The position numbers and the translations under genes are program-made. Positions 12,044 to 22,735 of a stretch of DNA of 64,000 nt are shown here, piece after piece (within the stretch, counting starts at the first letter, position 1; each line of letters begins with the position of its first letter). The notes beneath the pieces were generated by a model. The model made no database searches. It was given only the letters and a program-made list of their open reading frames with translations, and was not told the DNA's origin. The DNA is from Chrysaora quinquecirrha. Taxonomy: Eukaryota; Cnidaria; Scyphozoa; Semaeostomeae; Pelagiidae. The stretch lies in assembly GCA_014526335.1 (NCBI GenBank), contig JACTAT010000002.1:6223832-6287831 (forward strand), read 5' to 3'.

Positions 12044-15000
12044 TTAAATAATTAAATTATCTTCTTTCTCAAAAAGAAATCTCGCAAGCTGTGATTTTGA
12101 TGCTTTTCGTTCAGCAGTGGATTGGAAACAGCTTCCTTTGACGTCCGTACAATCTCCAGGTGTGTATCGTTTTCTTAATTCAGAATCAACTGCTCGGAAC
12201 ACAGAAAGTTTAGACTTTTGAAAAACTTTTATTAAATATGAATCCATAGGTTGATTTTCGTCTAAAAATGTGTCTTCTTGCATACGTAAATCTTTGTAAT
12301 CTTTATTAGAAAAACAACAAATATCGCGAGTGTTTGTGTCCCATTCACCGTTTGTTCTGTAAACATCGACGAATGTTGGTTTTTGTTTTCCATTATAAAC
12401 GATGTCAGGATCATATTCGGCAAATGGAATGGGGAAGAAAACCTAAAAGAACAAAAACGTTCAATCATCAATGATTAGAGATGGAACCCTCCCGAATCGT
12501 TGACTTGATTAATTCGTTCGTATGCAATGCTGTCCCGGTATCAAATGGTGTTTCAGTTTCCCTCTCGTGCATGAATTTTTGGGAACTTTTCCACCCAGAA
12601 CATTCTTGTTATAACCCTCCTACATATCGTATCATATCTAGGAATGCTGGTTCCACCATCTCGGATAGACAAACTGAATATACAAAAAGACAGAGAAAAC
12701 ACTTTAAAATTTAAAATAAAACACTTTATTGTGCATTTGTTCTATATATTTCATTTCATCCAATCCCTTTACTATGCTGGTAAGTTGTAGATATTTTTCG
12801 AATGACCTGACTATTTCAATCCTCCGAAGAATGAGCACCAGCCATTACATCTTGGATTGTAGGCTAGAAGATAAATGATAAAACCCACCTGTATACCGCT
12901 GATGGCATTTACTCTGCAACGATTTAGAAAATTGATTGTAAATTCAACATGGAGATTAACGAGAAATATCAAAGCATTTGATGCCAATTTCATTGATACA
13001 ATATCTGTGATTAATGTTGGAGAAGGCTGTTTTACACCAACTTGAAGCCAAGGAAGTTGTGCCCACATATAAGAGTGTTTGTATCTGTTTGAGAAATGAA
13101 GACAGATATTAACACATGAGAAATGGAATAGAAGATATATATAAAAGATAATTAAAGAGTGTGCAACAACATGCAGTCACCTTGCTATAATGCTTTTTGC
13201 TTCTTTAAATGGATCATCTTTCGATGGATTGTCATCTTCGATATCTCCTCGAATGTTGATAAAAACAGTCAAAAGGACGACATTTTCACCAGTTTGAAGA
13301 CAAACTCTTTTGTACATCTGCAAAAACTTTTCAAATAAACCAATCTCCTTGCTGAAAGAAAAAAGAATGCTAGCTAAACTAGAAAATAATCCTACTTACC
13401 TAAGAACAGGCAAGACAAGATGGATGCCTCTTTGTTCAGTTGCTGGAGGTACAGCCAAAGCTTCAATTTTTGTTAATGGTCGTAAGAAACGAAGTCTTCT
13501 TGTTGTTTGTTGTTGTGATTGTGTTTCTTTCATGTTGAAGTCCAAAATATATTCAGCTCCTTCAATGTAAGAAATATGAACGTACTTGAATTATTATGCC
13601 AAAAGTTGCAAAGATATTAAAGAGAATCTTATATTAGTAGTCTGAAAGTCACGAAAAAACAACTGAATACTTGAATCTAACCAAAAAAAGTCTTCTTTAC
13701 GATAAAAACTCAGAATAATGTTGAAATCTTTGAGGATGTTTACAAAATACAATGCAAGGGTAACTTGGTGGACAACAATGGGATACATCGTGGTGTGGGT
13801 ATGTTACCTGTAGATTAAACAACGTTAGCAGCTGTTACCTATCGTTACAATGTGTGATCAATTAGATGACAGGAAGTTACCAAGGTAATTATTGAAATAT
13901 AGTGTCGCTCGTTACGAAACGGCAGAAATCTGAATGAATCAAATCAAAAGGGAAATGAAGAAATAAAAACCCTGACGCTTATATAAAGACCTGCGTTAGA
14001 AATAGAAGTGAAAACGAGACCAACCTCTCCTTGGATCATGCCTTCTGTAACCAGTCATCAATGTAATGTCATCATCATAATAATGATTGAATTCCTTTGA
14101 TAAAACTGAGCGAGCTGTTTTCAGGACTTCTTCGAGATCTGTTTTATCTGAATCTTTGATGATTGAAACTGGCGATGTATCTCTTTGTCCAAATAAAGCT
14201 GTCTCATTGAAATATTTCCAACTGATCACTTCAAATCTACTGTTTGGTTTAAAAGAATCTCCAAATCCGATTGGCCATCCAAGTTTCTTCTCAGCTACGT
14301 CTATAGCAATGAACGAGAGCATACTTTTAATTTACCCTACTTACCCTAAAAATTAAGGTGTCTTCAGAATGCAGTGTAAAGAAGAACCAGCAAACGTTTC
14401 AAGAGAATTTTTCATTTGAAGTTCTCTCTTAAAAGACGTAATAATGACGGACTCAGCCGAAATAAATAACTATGCGTACGAAATATTGGCGCAACACTAC
14501 GCTAGATAAAGATGAACAACATTATAGCTATATAAAGACAGTTTAGAGTTAGAGTTCGGTGTATATTGTTTTGAACGCAATTCAGCGAACAGCACACAAG
14601 ACGGCAACGACTGGCATAAGCTAAAGAATACAGTGGAAAAAGACGAAAAAGGAATGGTAGTTTTTTAGCTTCAATAGCCAAAGACAGATTTCAAAATCGC
14701 AAAAATGAAATGATAATATTCTTAACCCCGAATGAAATCGAATGGACTCGTCGAAGCTGATTTATTTTTCCTCGACTTTGGACCCAAACGTTTCGTGCTC
14801 AAACGGGGGCCGGCCAGAAGAAAAGCTGAACTGCATGCCCGCCCGCATGTTACTGCAATTTCAATAAAAACAAAAACAGCTGAGGTAAATAAAATGCGAA
14901 ACAAATGGCAAATAAGAACAAATAGAGTTACCGTTGGGCAAAGATGGCACGGTTTTTTGAATATCACTTTGCAAATTCCGTATCTTAGAAAATGTTCTTT

Positions 15001-17061
15001 TTACAGTTCTCAAAGTGAAATATTTATGAATCTGCAATATTTGATCACTTGAATGGACCGGATAGAGAACTGGGATGTTCTTTTAGCTGGACTCCACGAC
15101 CTCACGACCCCAGACCATACGACCCTACGACTTCACGACCATACGACCCTGTTTTTATTAATGATTTTTCATTTTCATAAATAGTGAATTCTAGGTTGAT
15201 TTTCATTAAAAAGTATCAAGATGACTTTGATTTGATTTATAAAATAATTCGGAATCATTTGATGGGTGAACTTGACTTATTTCAGTATCGTGTTTGACAG
15301 TTTGCCCAGAGGTCAAAAAAGCGGTTTGATATGTAAACATTGCTACTGTATTCATCAATCCTGTTTCATTCTCCAATGCTATATTACATTACATCGGTAC
15401 CTGCAATGCTAAATTCTATTTTTGTTCGAGATGGGTAGAAAATTATATTTTTGTCCGTAGAAAAATAATATTTATTTTAAGCGGTCTATCTAATTTGCGA
15501 ATGCTGACTGCCGAACCAGAAGTTAAGAGCAAGAAAAAACTGAAAAATTTTTAATTTCAGGTCCGATGTTAAAACTGGACCTAATACATAGCTACAAAAA
15601 CCGCTCATATAAAGAATTTGTGCACGTTTTTAAAACTTTAAGAAACACCAGGCTGAAATTTGGGTCAATATTTTTTGCTACCTCACAAACTATTTGAGAT
15701 GCGCACAAGCATAATTCACCAGCGTTAAGCCCTTGCCCGGACACGCATTTTAAACATGTTTTCGAGAAGGGAAGGGGGGTGACAAGTACTTGAAAAATCA
15801 CTTGAAAAACAAGAAACAAGCAGGCTGAAATCAAAGCCAGCCAGGTGTTCTTATAAAATAGCTTCTATGTTTACAGTCCCGATTTTAGCTACATTTTGAA
15901 TTGGTCGACGCTGGTCGAGGGATATCAAATGCATAAACTATACGTACCTTTAAACGCAACATCACTTTTAACCTTCAAGACCATAAGCCATTCGTAGTCA
16001 CAAATAAAATTGTTTTTGAGTTTTAGGTGGCCAATGCGAAAATGCTTCGTTGTGTTGCTCAAGTTTACCTATCATTCCATTGGTTACACGCCATGCTGAC
16101 ATGTTAGAAATAACTTCAGGCACCAATATGCCATTAAAGTAATGCAAGACTCGCGGATAACAATAATGCAAACTGCTGTTTACTTTGCACCAACGCATGG
16201 ATGTCATGATAGCTACTGATATAAGTCAAGTTCACCTTTCAAATGATTTCGAATGGTTTTATAAATCAAAATCAAAGTCATCTTGATAATTGTTGATGAA
16301 AATCAACTTAGAATTTAGTATTTATTAAAATTATTAATAAAAATAGGGTCGTATGGTCGTGAGGTCGTAGGGTCGTATGGTCTGGGGTCGTGAGGTCGTG
16401 GAGTCCAGTTAAAAGAACATCCCTTTATATATGCATCATCATCTACTCTCATGAAGAGATTATAATTTGAAGAATAATGATCTTTTAAATATTGAATCAT
16501 TTTAAAAAGTAAATCTACTCTTGTCGAATCTTCACCAACATCCGGAAGTTGAATAACATTTAAGTTTAATTGACGATTAAATTTTTCATGAAAATTAACA
16601 TTCTTTGAATATGGTGTAAAAAATATTACTTTAGGAAGTTCTTGAGCCCAAGTGTTATTAATTGCAACAGCGTAATCTTCAAGTCGCTCTTCAGATGTAA
16701 GAACAGCTACAAGTAATTTAAATCTAAATCCAAGTTCACTGTAGATGAAATAAGGTCGATAATCATAATTAAATCGACTTTTTTTAGGCATTACAGAAGG
16801 AGGGGTATTCGTTGTGGTTGGTATATTTGGTTGAGATTTAATACTTTCATAATTTTGTGACTGTTTCTCGATTGTAGTAGATTTCTGATAATCGTAATGT
16901 TGTGATTCTGCAATATCATAAAGACAAAATTGTTCTACAATAGGAGTATAAACCATTGATAAAGCAAAGCCAATACTAACACCAAGTACGACAGGAAGGA
17001 TTGATGTTATTTTCCAATAACTACGATCTCTTACCAAAGTTTTTAAACTGTATGACCCCAT
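12044..17061 (-). pseudogene. CHPF: Chondroitin polymerising factor (CHPF/CHPF2 type), middle part lost at a transposon-like insertion
   Basis: Golgi type II membrane glycosyltransferase of the chondroitin synthase family, which cooperates in chain polymerisation. Exons (5' to 3'): 17061-16424, 15071-14942, 14300-14025, 13559-13400, 13351-13181, 13084-12890, 12442-12044. The first encodes a signal anchor (VVLGVSIGFALSMVY), ELGFRFKLLVAVLTSEE, and the N-terminal transferase up to RVDDDAY. Later exons match CHPF: SRFEVISWKYF, GYRRHDPRRG, FLRPLTKIEALAVP, FLNRCRVNAISG, VFRAVDSEL, and the C-terminal FLFEKED. Reading breaks exactly at the 15072-16423 element. Roughly 100 residues usually found between the DDD motif and the LYPV segment are absent from both flanks and were not seen inside the element. 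Splice phases of the other exons agree. The C-terminal domain has VNLHVEFT where synthases carry DxD, as in CHPF. Either a pseudogene/null allele or a local misassembly. Confidence 0.88.
15072..16423. mobile_element. 1.35-kb element with ~210-bp terminal inverted repeats, inside CHPF
   Basis: The left end (15072-15287) and right end (16214-16423) are inverted copies over more than 200 bp with only scattered differences. Both start GGGATGTTCTTTTA. Subterminal sequence carries multiple ACGACC/ACGACCCT words, like transposase-binding arrays of DNA transposons. The interior shows no recognised transposase; a 69-codon minus-strand frame at 15998-16207 is unassigned. No target-site duplication is visible: the flanks are AGAACT left and TTTATAT right. 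The insertion coincides with loss of CHPF coding sequence. Probably a non-autonomous DNA transposon; superfamily unknown. Confidence 0.8.
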
Positions 17062-17457
17062 CTTAACAATGAAAGATGCTGCTGTAATTACGTTCTTCTC
17101 AAAACCTCAGAACACGAGACGGTGACATCAATCAGCTGATCATTACCTTGCCATTTTTTCATAAGTCTGGCCTTAATCCAGGCTGAGCTCTTGCCAAATT
17201 AAAATAAAAATCAATAAATAATGGCAGATTTTTGATCCCAACAATACTGGTTTCTACAGCTGCTGGTTCATGTTCCCCAAGATGTTTTACGTGGCTCTTT
17301 CGCCAACCTCATTGCACAGGTGACCGACATGTTCTTTCTTTATTTACACACGTGATCACTCACAGCATGAGTCTCGTTTCCATGGAGCCTCTCAATCATA
17401 AAGTTTCCAAATTTCAAATTTCAAATTCAGTTCAGTTCAGTTTCCAAACACAACAAA
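17062..17457. promoter_or_regulatory. Bidirectional promoter region CHPF / CFAP410
   Basis: A 396-bp head-to-head interval between the CHPF and CFAP410 start codons. It contains short repeats (CAAATTT, GTTCA) just before the CFAP410 ATG and an imperfect RFX X-box-like palindrome, GTTTCCATGGAGCC, at 17376-17389. No gene is present in it. Confidence 0.5.
17376..17389 (+). promoter_or_regulatory. Imperfect RFX X-box candidate upstream of CFAP410
   Basis: GTTTCCATGGAGCC lies about 70-80 bases upstream of the CFAP410 ATG. The X-box recognised by RFX factors is GTNNCC, a short spacer, then RGNAAC. The first half-site fits and the second has two mismatches. RFX control of ciliary genes is established knowledge; functionality of this copy is inference. 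Confidence 0.3.
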
Positions 17458-20400
17458 ATGGTGCAGTTGACAGAGAAGAAAGTTCTTGAAGTTTCCAGAG
17501 CTTCCTCTTTGAAGAACGTGAGAAATCTAAATTGCTGGTTAGTAATACCTGTATTTGATTGTATACTTAGAAAGTCAGAATAGTTTGATCGCATGTTTTG
17601 ATTATTTTCCAGCTTGAAAGAAAGTTTTCGAAGAGATCACTCTCTCTCTTCCTTCTTCGTTGGTTGGGGCTGCGGGCTTGGTGGCAAAAAGTAAAATGCT
17701 TCTGTTCTGATTTGATGTCTTAATTTTTTAGGGGTTCAGATATTGATGATGTAAGTAACCAAAATTATCAAACTTTTTATTACTTTCATGCAATTATTCT
17801 TATAGTTATCAAAAAAAAGTTATGTGCATAATATACCCTTTTAAGGGTTCCTTTGATTCCCGCCAAAGATTTTGAGAGATTTTGGAGGCGAAAATTTGTC
17901 CCCAAAATTGCTTGAAATCAGAATCAATCTGATTATCACATTCTTTTGTGCATCTTATATTGCAGAGTGGGAAGTTGATAGGAGAAATATTGTATTCTTT
18001 TGGTACAATGTTACCAAAGCCAGTAGATATTGCTATCAATTTTAATTTGACGAAAAAACTAGATACAAGACTTTCTTCCCCTAACAGATTTGTGTGGGGG
18101 GGAATTCACTCCTTGTTATACACCCTTTGCCAGGGTTTCTATTTTCCTTGTAGAAGCATTTCAAAGTCCTTTTGTTCAACTCAAATCTTGTATGCCTTGT
18201 TGAGTAGTGAAATGCCCCTCAGATTTGTGTGTGGTGGAAATCCCTTGGCATGCAATAATCCCCTTGCCATTGTTTCCGGTTTATCACAATTCTGAAGTTT
18301 TTTACAACTCAAAAACTATCCCCTTGCCAGTGTGGAAACTTTGATATGCACACCAAATTTTGATGAAAACAATAGAAAACAATGATCCTATTGTTTTAAG
18401 AACAAAAGATGCACAGTGCTTGATCTGTGCCTTGTATGTATCATGTTGATAGTTTAAAACGGCAAAAAAGATTGTAGTTAAAAATTTTTTGTTCTCTTCT
18501 CAAATAGCTATCTATCCTGAGAAAGATGCCAAATTTAGAAGTTTTAAACCTTAGGTAAGATTGTTAATTTAAACAGACGTTACTATTAATTAATGAATGA
18601 CTAGTGTCTAATCATTACACCATTACGGCCTGGAGTTAGGGATCGTTAGTTTATTGACTTCTGATATCTAGGGTTATGCCTTTCCCCCTTCATCTTCACC
18701 TTGAATCTGATTTGTAACACTTAACTTTCCACAAGCCTGTGGTAAATTCAGCTCTGTCCATTTTTCAAAGGTGTGGTAAAAGAGGAGTATGCAATGTATA
18801 ACTATTGTGTCTTTGCTTAAAATGGCATTAAATGTAATAATACCCTTGCAATTCATTCAATGCTTCAATATTTAGAACATACATTAGTTGTAAGATACTT
18901 TGTTTTTTAGTGTAAACCATGTTTCCAAACTGGAAGATCTATCTTTCTGTAAGCACTATTCATTTTATTACATAATTACCAATTAAAAAGAACAGCTTTT
19001 AGATTAGTGCAATATATTAATTGTCTGAACTACAAAGGTCCAATCATTTGATTTCAGGTCCAAAACTAAAAGAGCTGTACTTAAGGAAAAATGATGTCTC
19101 AGATTTGAGTGAGATCACATATCTAAAACATCTGCCTTGTCTTAAAGTATTATGGCTTTCAGAAAACCAATGCACTTTGGAAAAGAACTACAAATCTACT
19201 GTCCTCCGTAACTTGCAACATCTGAACAAGCTTGACAACAATGGTATGAATTTGAATTAAATTGTTTTTACCAAGCCTTTTCAGTTAAGTCAGTATAACA
19301 CAGGCAATTAAGTCAGTATAATGCCATTATATCATACTTAAGGGGAACTTATAATTTGCTACATTATTTGCAAAGTATGGTAGAAAGAGGGAGCACTTTC
19401 TTCTGTTCTGTGACTCCTGGGGGATTTTTAATGGTGAACTTACTGAGAGGGTGCTTTAATTGACAGTATTGTGCTAGGGGCAGGAGCTGCTGGTCCACAT
19501 TGGCTGCCAAGATACCGAAAACATATCACACATGATTATATGCTAGTTTTTCATTCTTATAAAACATATATTCACAAACTGCTTTCTGTTTTGTTAAAAG
19601 AAATACAAGAAGAAGAAAGAAGAATTGCATCTCTTGAAGGAGAAGAATTTTCAAGCCATCTTAGTCTGCCAGACTTTTCTGGTCTCGATCTGTCGTCTGT
19701 AAGTATACTTGATTTAATTTTCTGAAAAACCATACCATATCTAAATGGTTTTCAACGGATTCTTTTGCTTATAACACAGCCAGTTATTCAATTATTTAGA
19801 TCTGTAAAATCTATTGAATTTATACGCGAGAGTAAATCATACTTTACTTTTGCCTAACAGACCTTGACTGAAGAAGAAATCTCCCAATTAAAGACAAAAG
19901 GTATTGAAATTCAAACAGTATTTTTATCTAAAACATTCATTATCTTCTAAGTTGCACACATTCAACTTTAAAATTGTTCTTTCTTGTTCTAAAACATATT
20001 TAATATAAACATACAAGATTAAAAGCCATAACAGTAAAAGTCTCTAAGTTAAACTAATCAAAAGGTAAAATATTTCTTCTATAGGAATCTGATTTGCATA
20101 TATTTCAATTGCATCTAAAACTAGGTATTTTGTTTGTTCTTGAAACAAATATAGATATCAGAACATAAAAACAAAATGTCTTTGAATTGTTAAAAGCACC
20201 AAGGAAGTGAAAAAGAACCAAAATACCTTTGGTTGTGCTGACCAAAGATGTTATGCTCATTTTCACTATCATAAAATGAAATATGTATAAATCTTTCAAT
20301 ATCAATATGTACAAGATCTTTTGGTTGTCATGTCAATAGAGAAATTTCAAACTGGCTTATGTTTGTAGGGCAAACTGTTAGCGATCCTGATGTTTCAAGA

Positions 20401-20811
20401 GATATGAAATCCAGTGAAACGAAGTGAGTTAAATGCTTTTTTAGAATTTTTCACATATTCAACTACTTTTTTATGACTTTTCAGTATTCTGTTATGTACC
20501 ACTAAGTTGCAATTTCTTTGTTTTGACAATAGTCTGCATGAATCAAATCCAGGAAGTCATAATGAATCACAAAATTCTTCTCATGTAAGTTTCTGTCTCT
20601 TCATCAACGTATCAATTTCTGTTTAGGTTTGTTAAGAGCTTGAACTTTAAATTTTATATTTCTACAGAGCTCAACACAAAACATATTGTCAGCTACTCTT
20701 CTGCTTATCAACGAACTTGACCATGATGATTTAAAGATTCTAGTTAGAGAGGCAGAGAAGAGAATTCATGATTTAGAAACTGAAAAAGACAGAGAGGTAA
20801 TCTTTAGTTAA
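17458..20811 (+). CDS. CFAP410: CFAP410 (C21orf2) leucine-rich ciliary protein
   Basis: Cilia/basal-body associated leucine-rich-repeat protein; in vertebrates it acts in ciliogenesis and with NEK1. Ten exons in consistent phase: 17458-17537, 17732-17750, 18508-18554, 18911-18948, 19058-19243, 19601-19698, 19861-19900, 20369-20423, 20533-20584, 20668-20811. The N-terminus (MVQLTEKKVLEVSRASSL, RNLNCW) and the LRR series (MPNLEVLNLS, LKELYLRKNDV, LKVLWLSEN, LDNN) match CFAP410. A middle low-complexity acidic part follows (EIQEEERRIASLEGEEF). The conserved C-terminal helical domain is present (ILSATLLLINELDHDDL), ending ...DREVIFS. It begins head-to-head with CHPF and ends only 13 bases before the stop of the convergent FLVCR-like gene, so the 3' UTRs must overlap or be extremely short. 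Confidence 0.93.
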
Positions 20812-20824
20812 ATTTAGGATCCTT

Positions 20825-22432
20825 TTATGTAATATATTCCTGTTGGATGTTAGATAAGTTGTAATGTGATCTTGGACCTTTGTTTCTAACTGCTAAGGAC
20901 AAAAGAAATGCTAGAAAATACACTCCTAGCAAAAAGTAAGTAACCCATATGGACTGAAAATGATGGTTGATTAGACTTGCAATCTGTGCTAAAATAACAT
21001 CATAGAGCTGAGCAAACCAGATTAATATAGCACCAGAATCAGCCTCAGATACTGGATAAGTTAACTCTGCACCATGCTCAAATGAAATTGTGTAATATGT
21101 TGTATATATGGCAACAGCACAAACATAAATTACGTAAAATGCAATGAAATTATTTGTGAAATGAAAGAATAAAAGAAATAAGCCTACAAGAATAAAGCTT
21201 GATGCTGTTGTGACCAAAGTAATAATTCTGTAAGCTTTTGTTTTATCCAGTACAGTTCCAATTAAGAAATTTGAGAACATGCTTGCGATTAAACCAGCAG
21301 TTCCCATGGAGCCAATAGCCACTTCGTGACCAGGAAATCTTGGAATAAGAATTTCATTTAAAATCATTAACCAAATTGTTTCTGCTGCATCAAAAATCCC
21401 ATTCACATGGAAAATAATATGGAATGAGCAATTCTTTAAGACTTTTATGTATCGCTTCATCAATTCAAGAGCACCACCATTTTCTAATTGAAGAGAGTTT
21501 GTATTTTTTGCTGCTTCACTTGCACTTGGAGGTGTATTTGGTTTGTCTTTGATATCCAGACAGATGAAAACAAAAGTTAATACTGATTGAACAGCAACAG
21601 TTAGTAAATATGTTGATAAGTGCCTTGCAATCATATCATTGTTGTTACTGTTTGGTACCATTAATGGAGCTTGAACGTAACCAACAGCCATTCCTAATGA
21701 ATCAGCAGCAATTGCAATTGACGTAGCTTTGGCTCTTTCTTTTGAACCAAACCAAACAGCAGCAACTTTTGATGGCAAGAAGAGAAATGCTGATGTTGCA
21801 ACAGCACAACAAAAGTTTCCTGTTGAAAGAATTTCATTACAATCATAGAAGAACTTAGAGAAATGAAAATGCGACTTTTAAAACAACTACAGCAAGAATT
21901 CAAATGAAGCTATACCTGCAAAGAAAAACCAGTAACCATATTGACGATTAAATGACCCAATGTATCTGATGCAGCTTCCCAAGGAATTAAAGAAACCAGC
22001 AGTAACTAATGCAGAGCTAAGCCCTCTCTTATTTACCAAATGAGAAAAGGGAAACATGAGCACCATGCAAACATAGGAACACATGATTGCCAGCCAATCT
22101 ATAGCAAGTGAATTTTTTCCATAAAATTTTTGAGCAATATTACTGATGGATGCAGCAGCAAACAATGTAGACATGTTTGAAATGCTAAGCAGACAGTATG
22201 CAGATAATATTAACCATCTTCTAAATCCCAGTTTCAAGTTCTGTTCATCTATAATGTTCTGTTCTGCGTTCTGTAATGAGATGACATCATCACAAGAATG
22301 CGAAGCCTCTGGAATTTCTGATAATTCAAAACTTTCATTAATTATTGGTGTTGTAGTCATCATCATGCCTCCAGAGTCAAGACTATGCGAAAAATAATTG
22401 TAGAAAATTTCAATCATTGGGTTAAAATTCAA
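20825..22432 (-). CDS. FLVCR/SLC49-family major facilitator transporter, copy 1
   Basis: Twelve-helix MFS transporter of the FLVCR (SLC49) family; vertebrate members carry choline/ethanolamine or are linked to heme export. Two coding exons: 22432-21916 and 21819-20825, joined at FFFAG/NFCCA. Hallmarks: RRWLILSAYCLLSISN (TM1), IDWLAI, FNSLGSCIRY, FLPSKVAAVWFG, LVPPVLVPN-like VQAPLMVPN, DKPNTPPS in the central loop, and FEHGAELTYPVSEADSG in TM10-11, which aligns with the FLVCR family FE-AVELTYP-SE motif. About 500 residues, as usual. The start could be 22432 or the downstream MMM cluster near 22366; comparison with copy 2 favours the latter. A (CAT)n run sits just upstream at 22565-22591. Substrate cannot be inferred. 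Confidence 0.9.
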
Positions 22433-22564
22433 TAAACATTAATCCTGAATGGAAAGGAAGAACATTCGAGTGTAAAACCGTCACACAAACGTCGAGACTG
22501 GTCAAATTGACAGCCTGTTGACAGGAATGACTTTTCTGAATGTAGATCTCGGCATCTTTTCTTT

Positions 22565-22591
22565 CATCATCATCATCATCATCATCATCAT
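22565..22591. repeat. (CAT)n microsatellite
   Basis: About nine uninterrupted CAT/ATC units upstream of FLVCR-like copy 1. It yields a spurious poly-Asp reading frame on the minus strand. Confidence 0.9.
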
Positions 22592-22735
22592 AATTTAAAC
22601 ATGCCCCCAGTTGGGACATGTAACATAATAAAGAAAATAATTAAAAACAAAAGAACTCCTCACACCACGAGAAGTGGTAAAAACTGGAGCTCTTACAACA
22701 CAAGAATACATTTTTTAATAAATTCAAAAGTACTA

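Noticed and set aside
15998..16207. 69-codon minus-strand frame inside the CHPF element, as the missing CHPF exon or a transposase
   Set aside because: No resemblance to the CHPF segment that is missing, and no recognised transposase motif.
22422..22619. Minus-strand frame with a poly-Asp run
   Set aside because: It is a translation of the (CAT)n microsatellite and has no other support.
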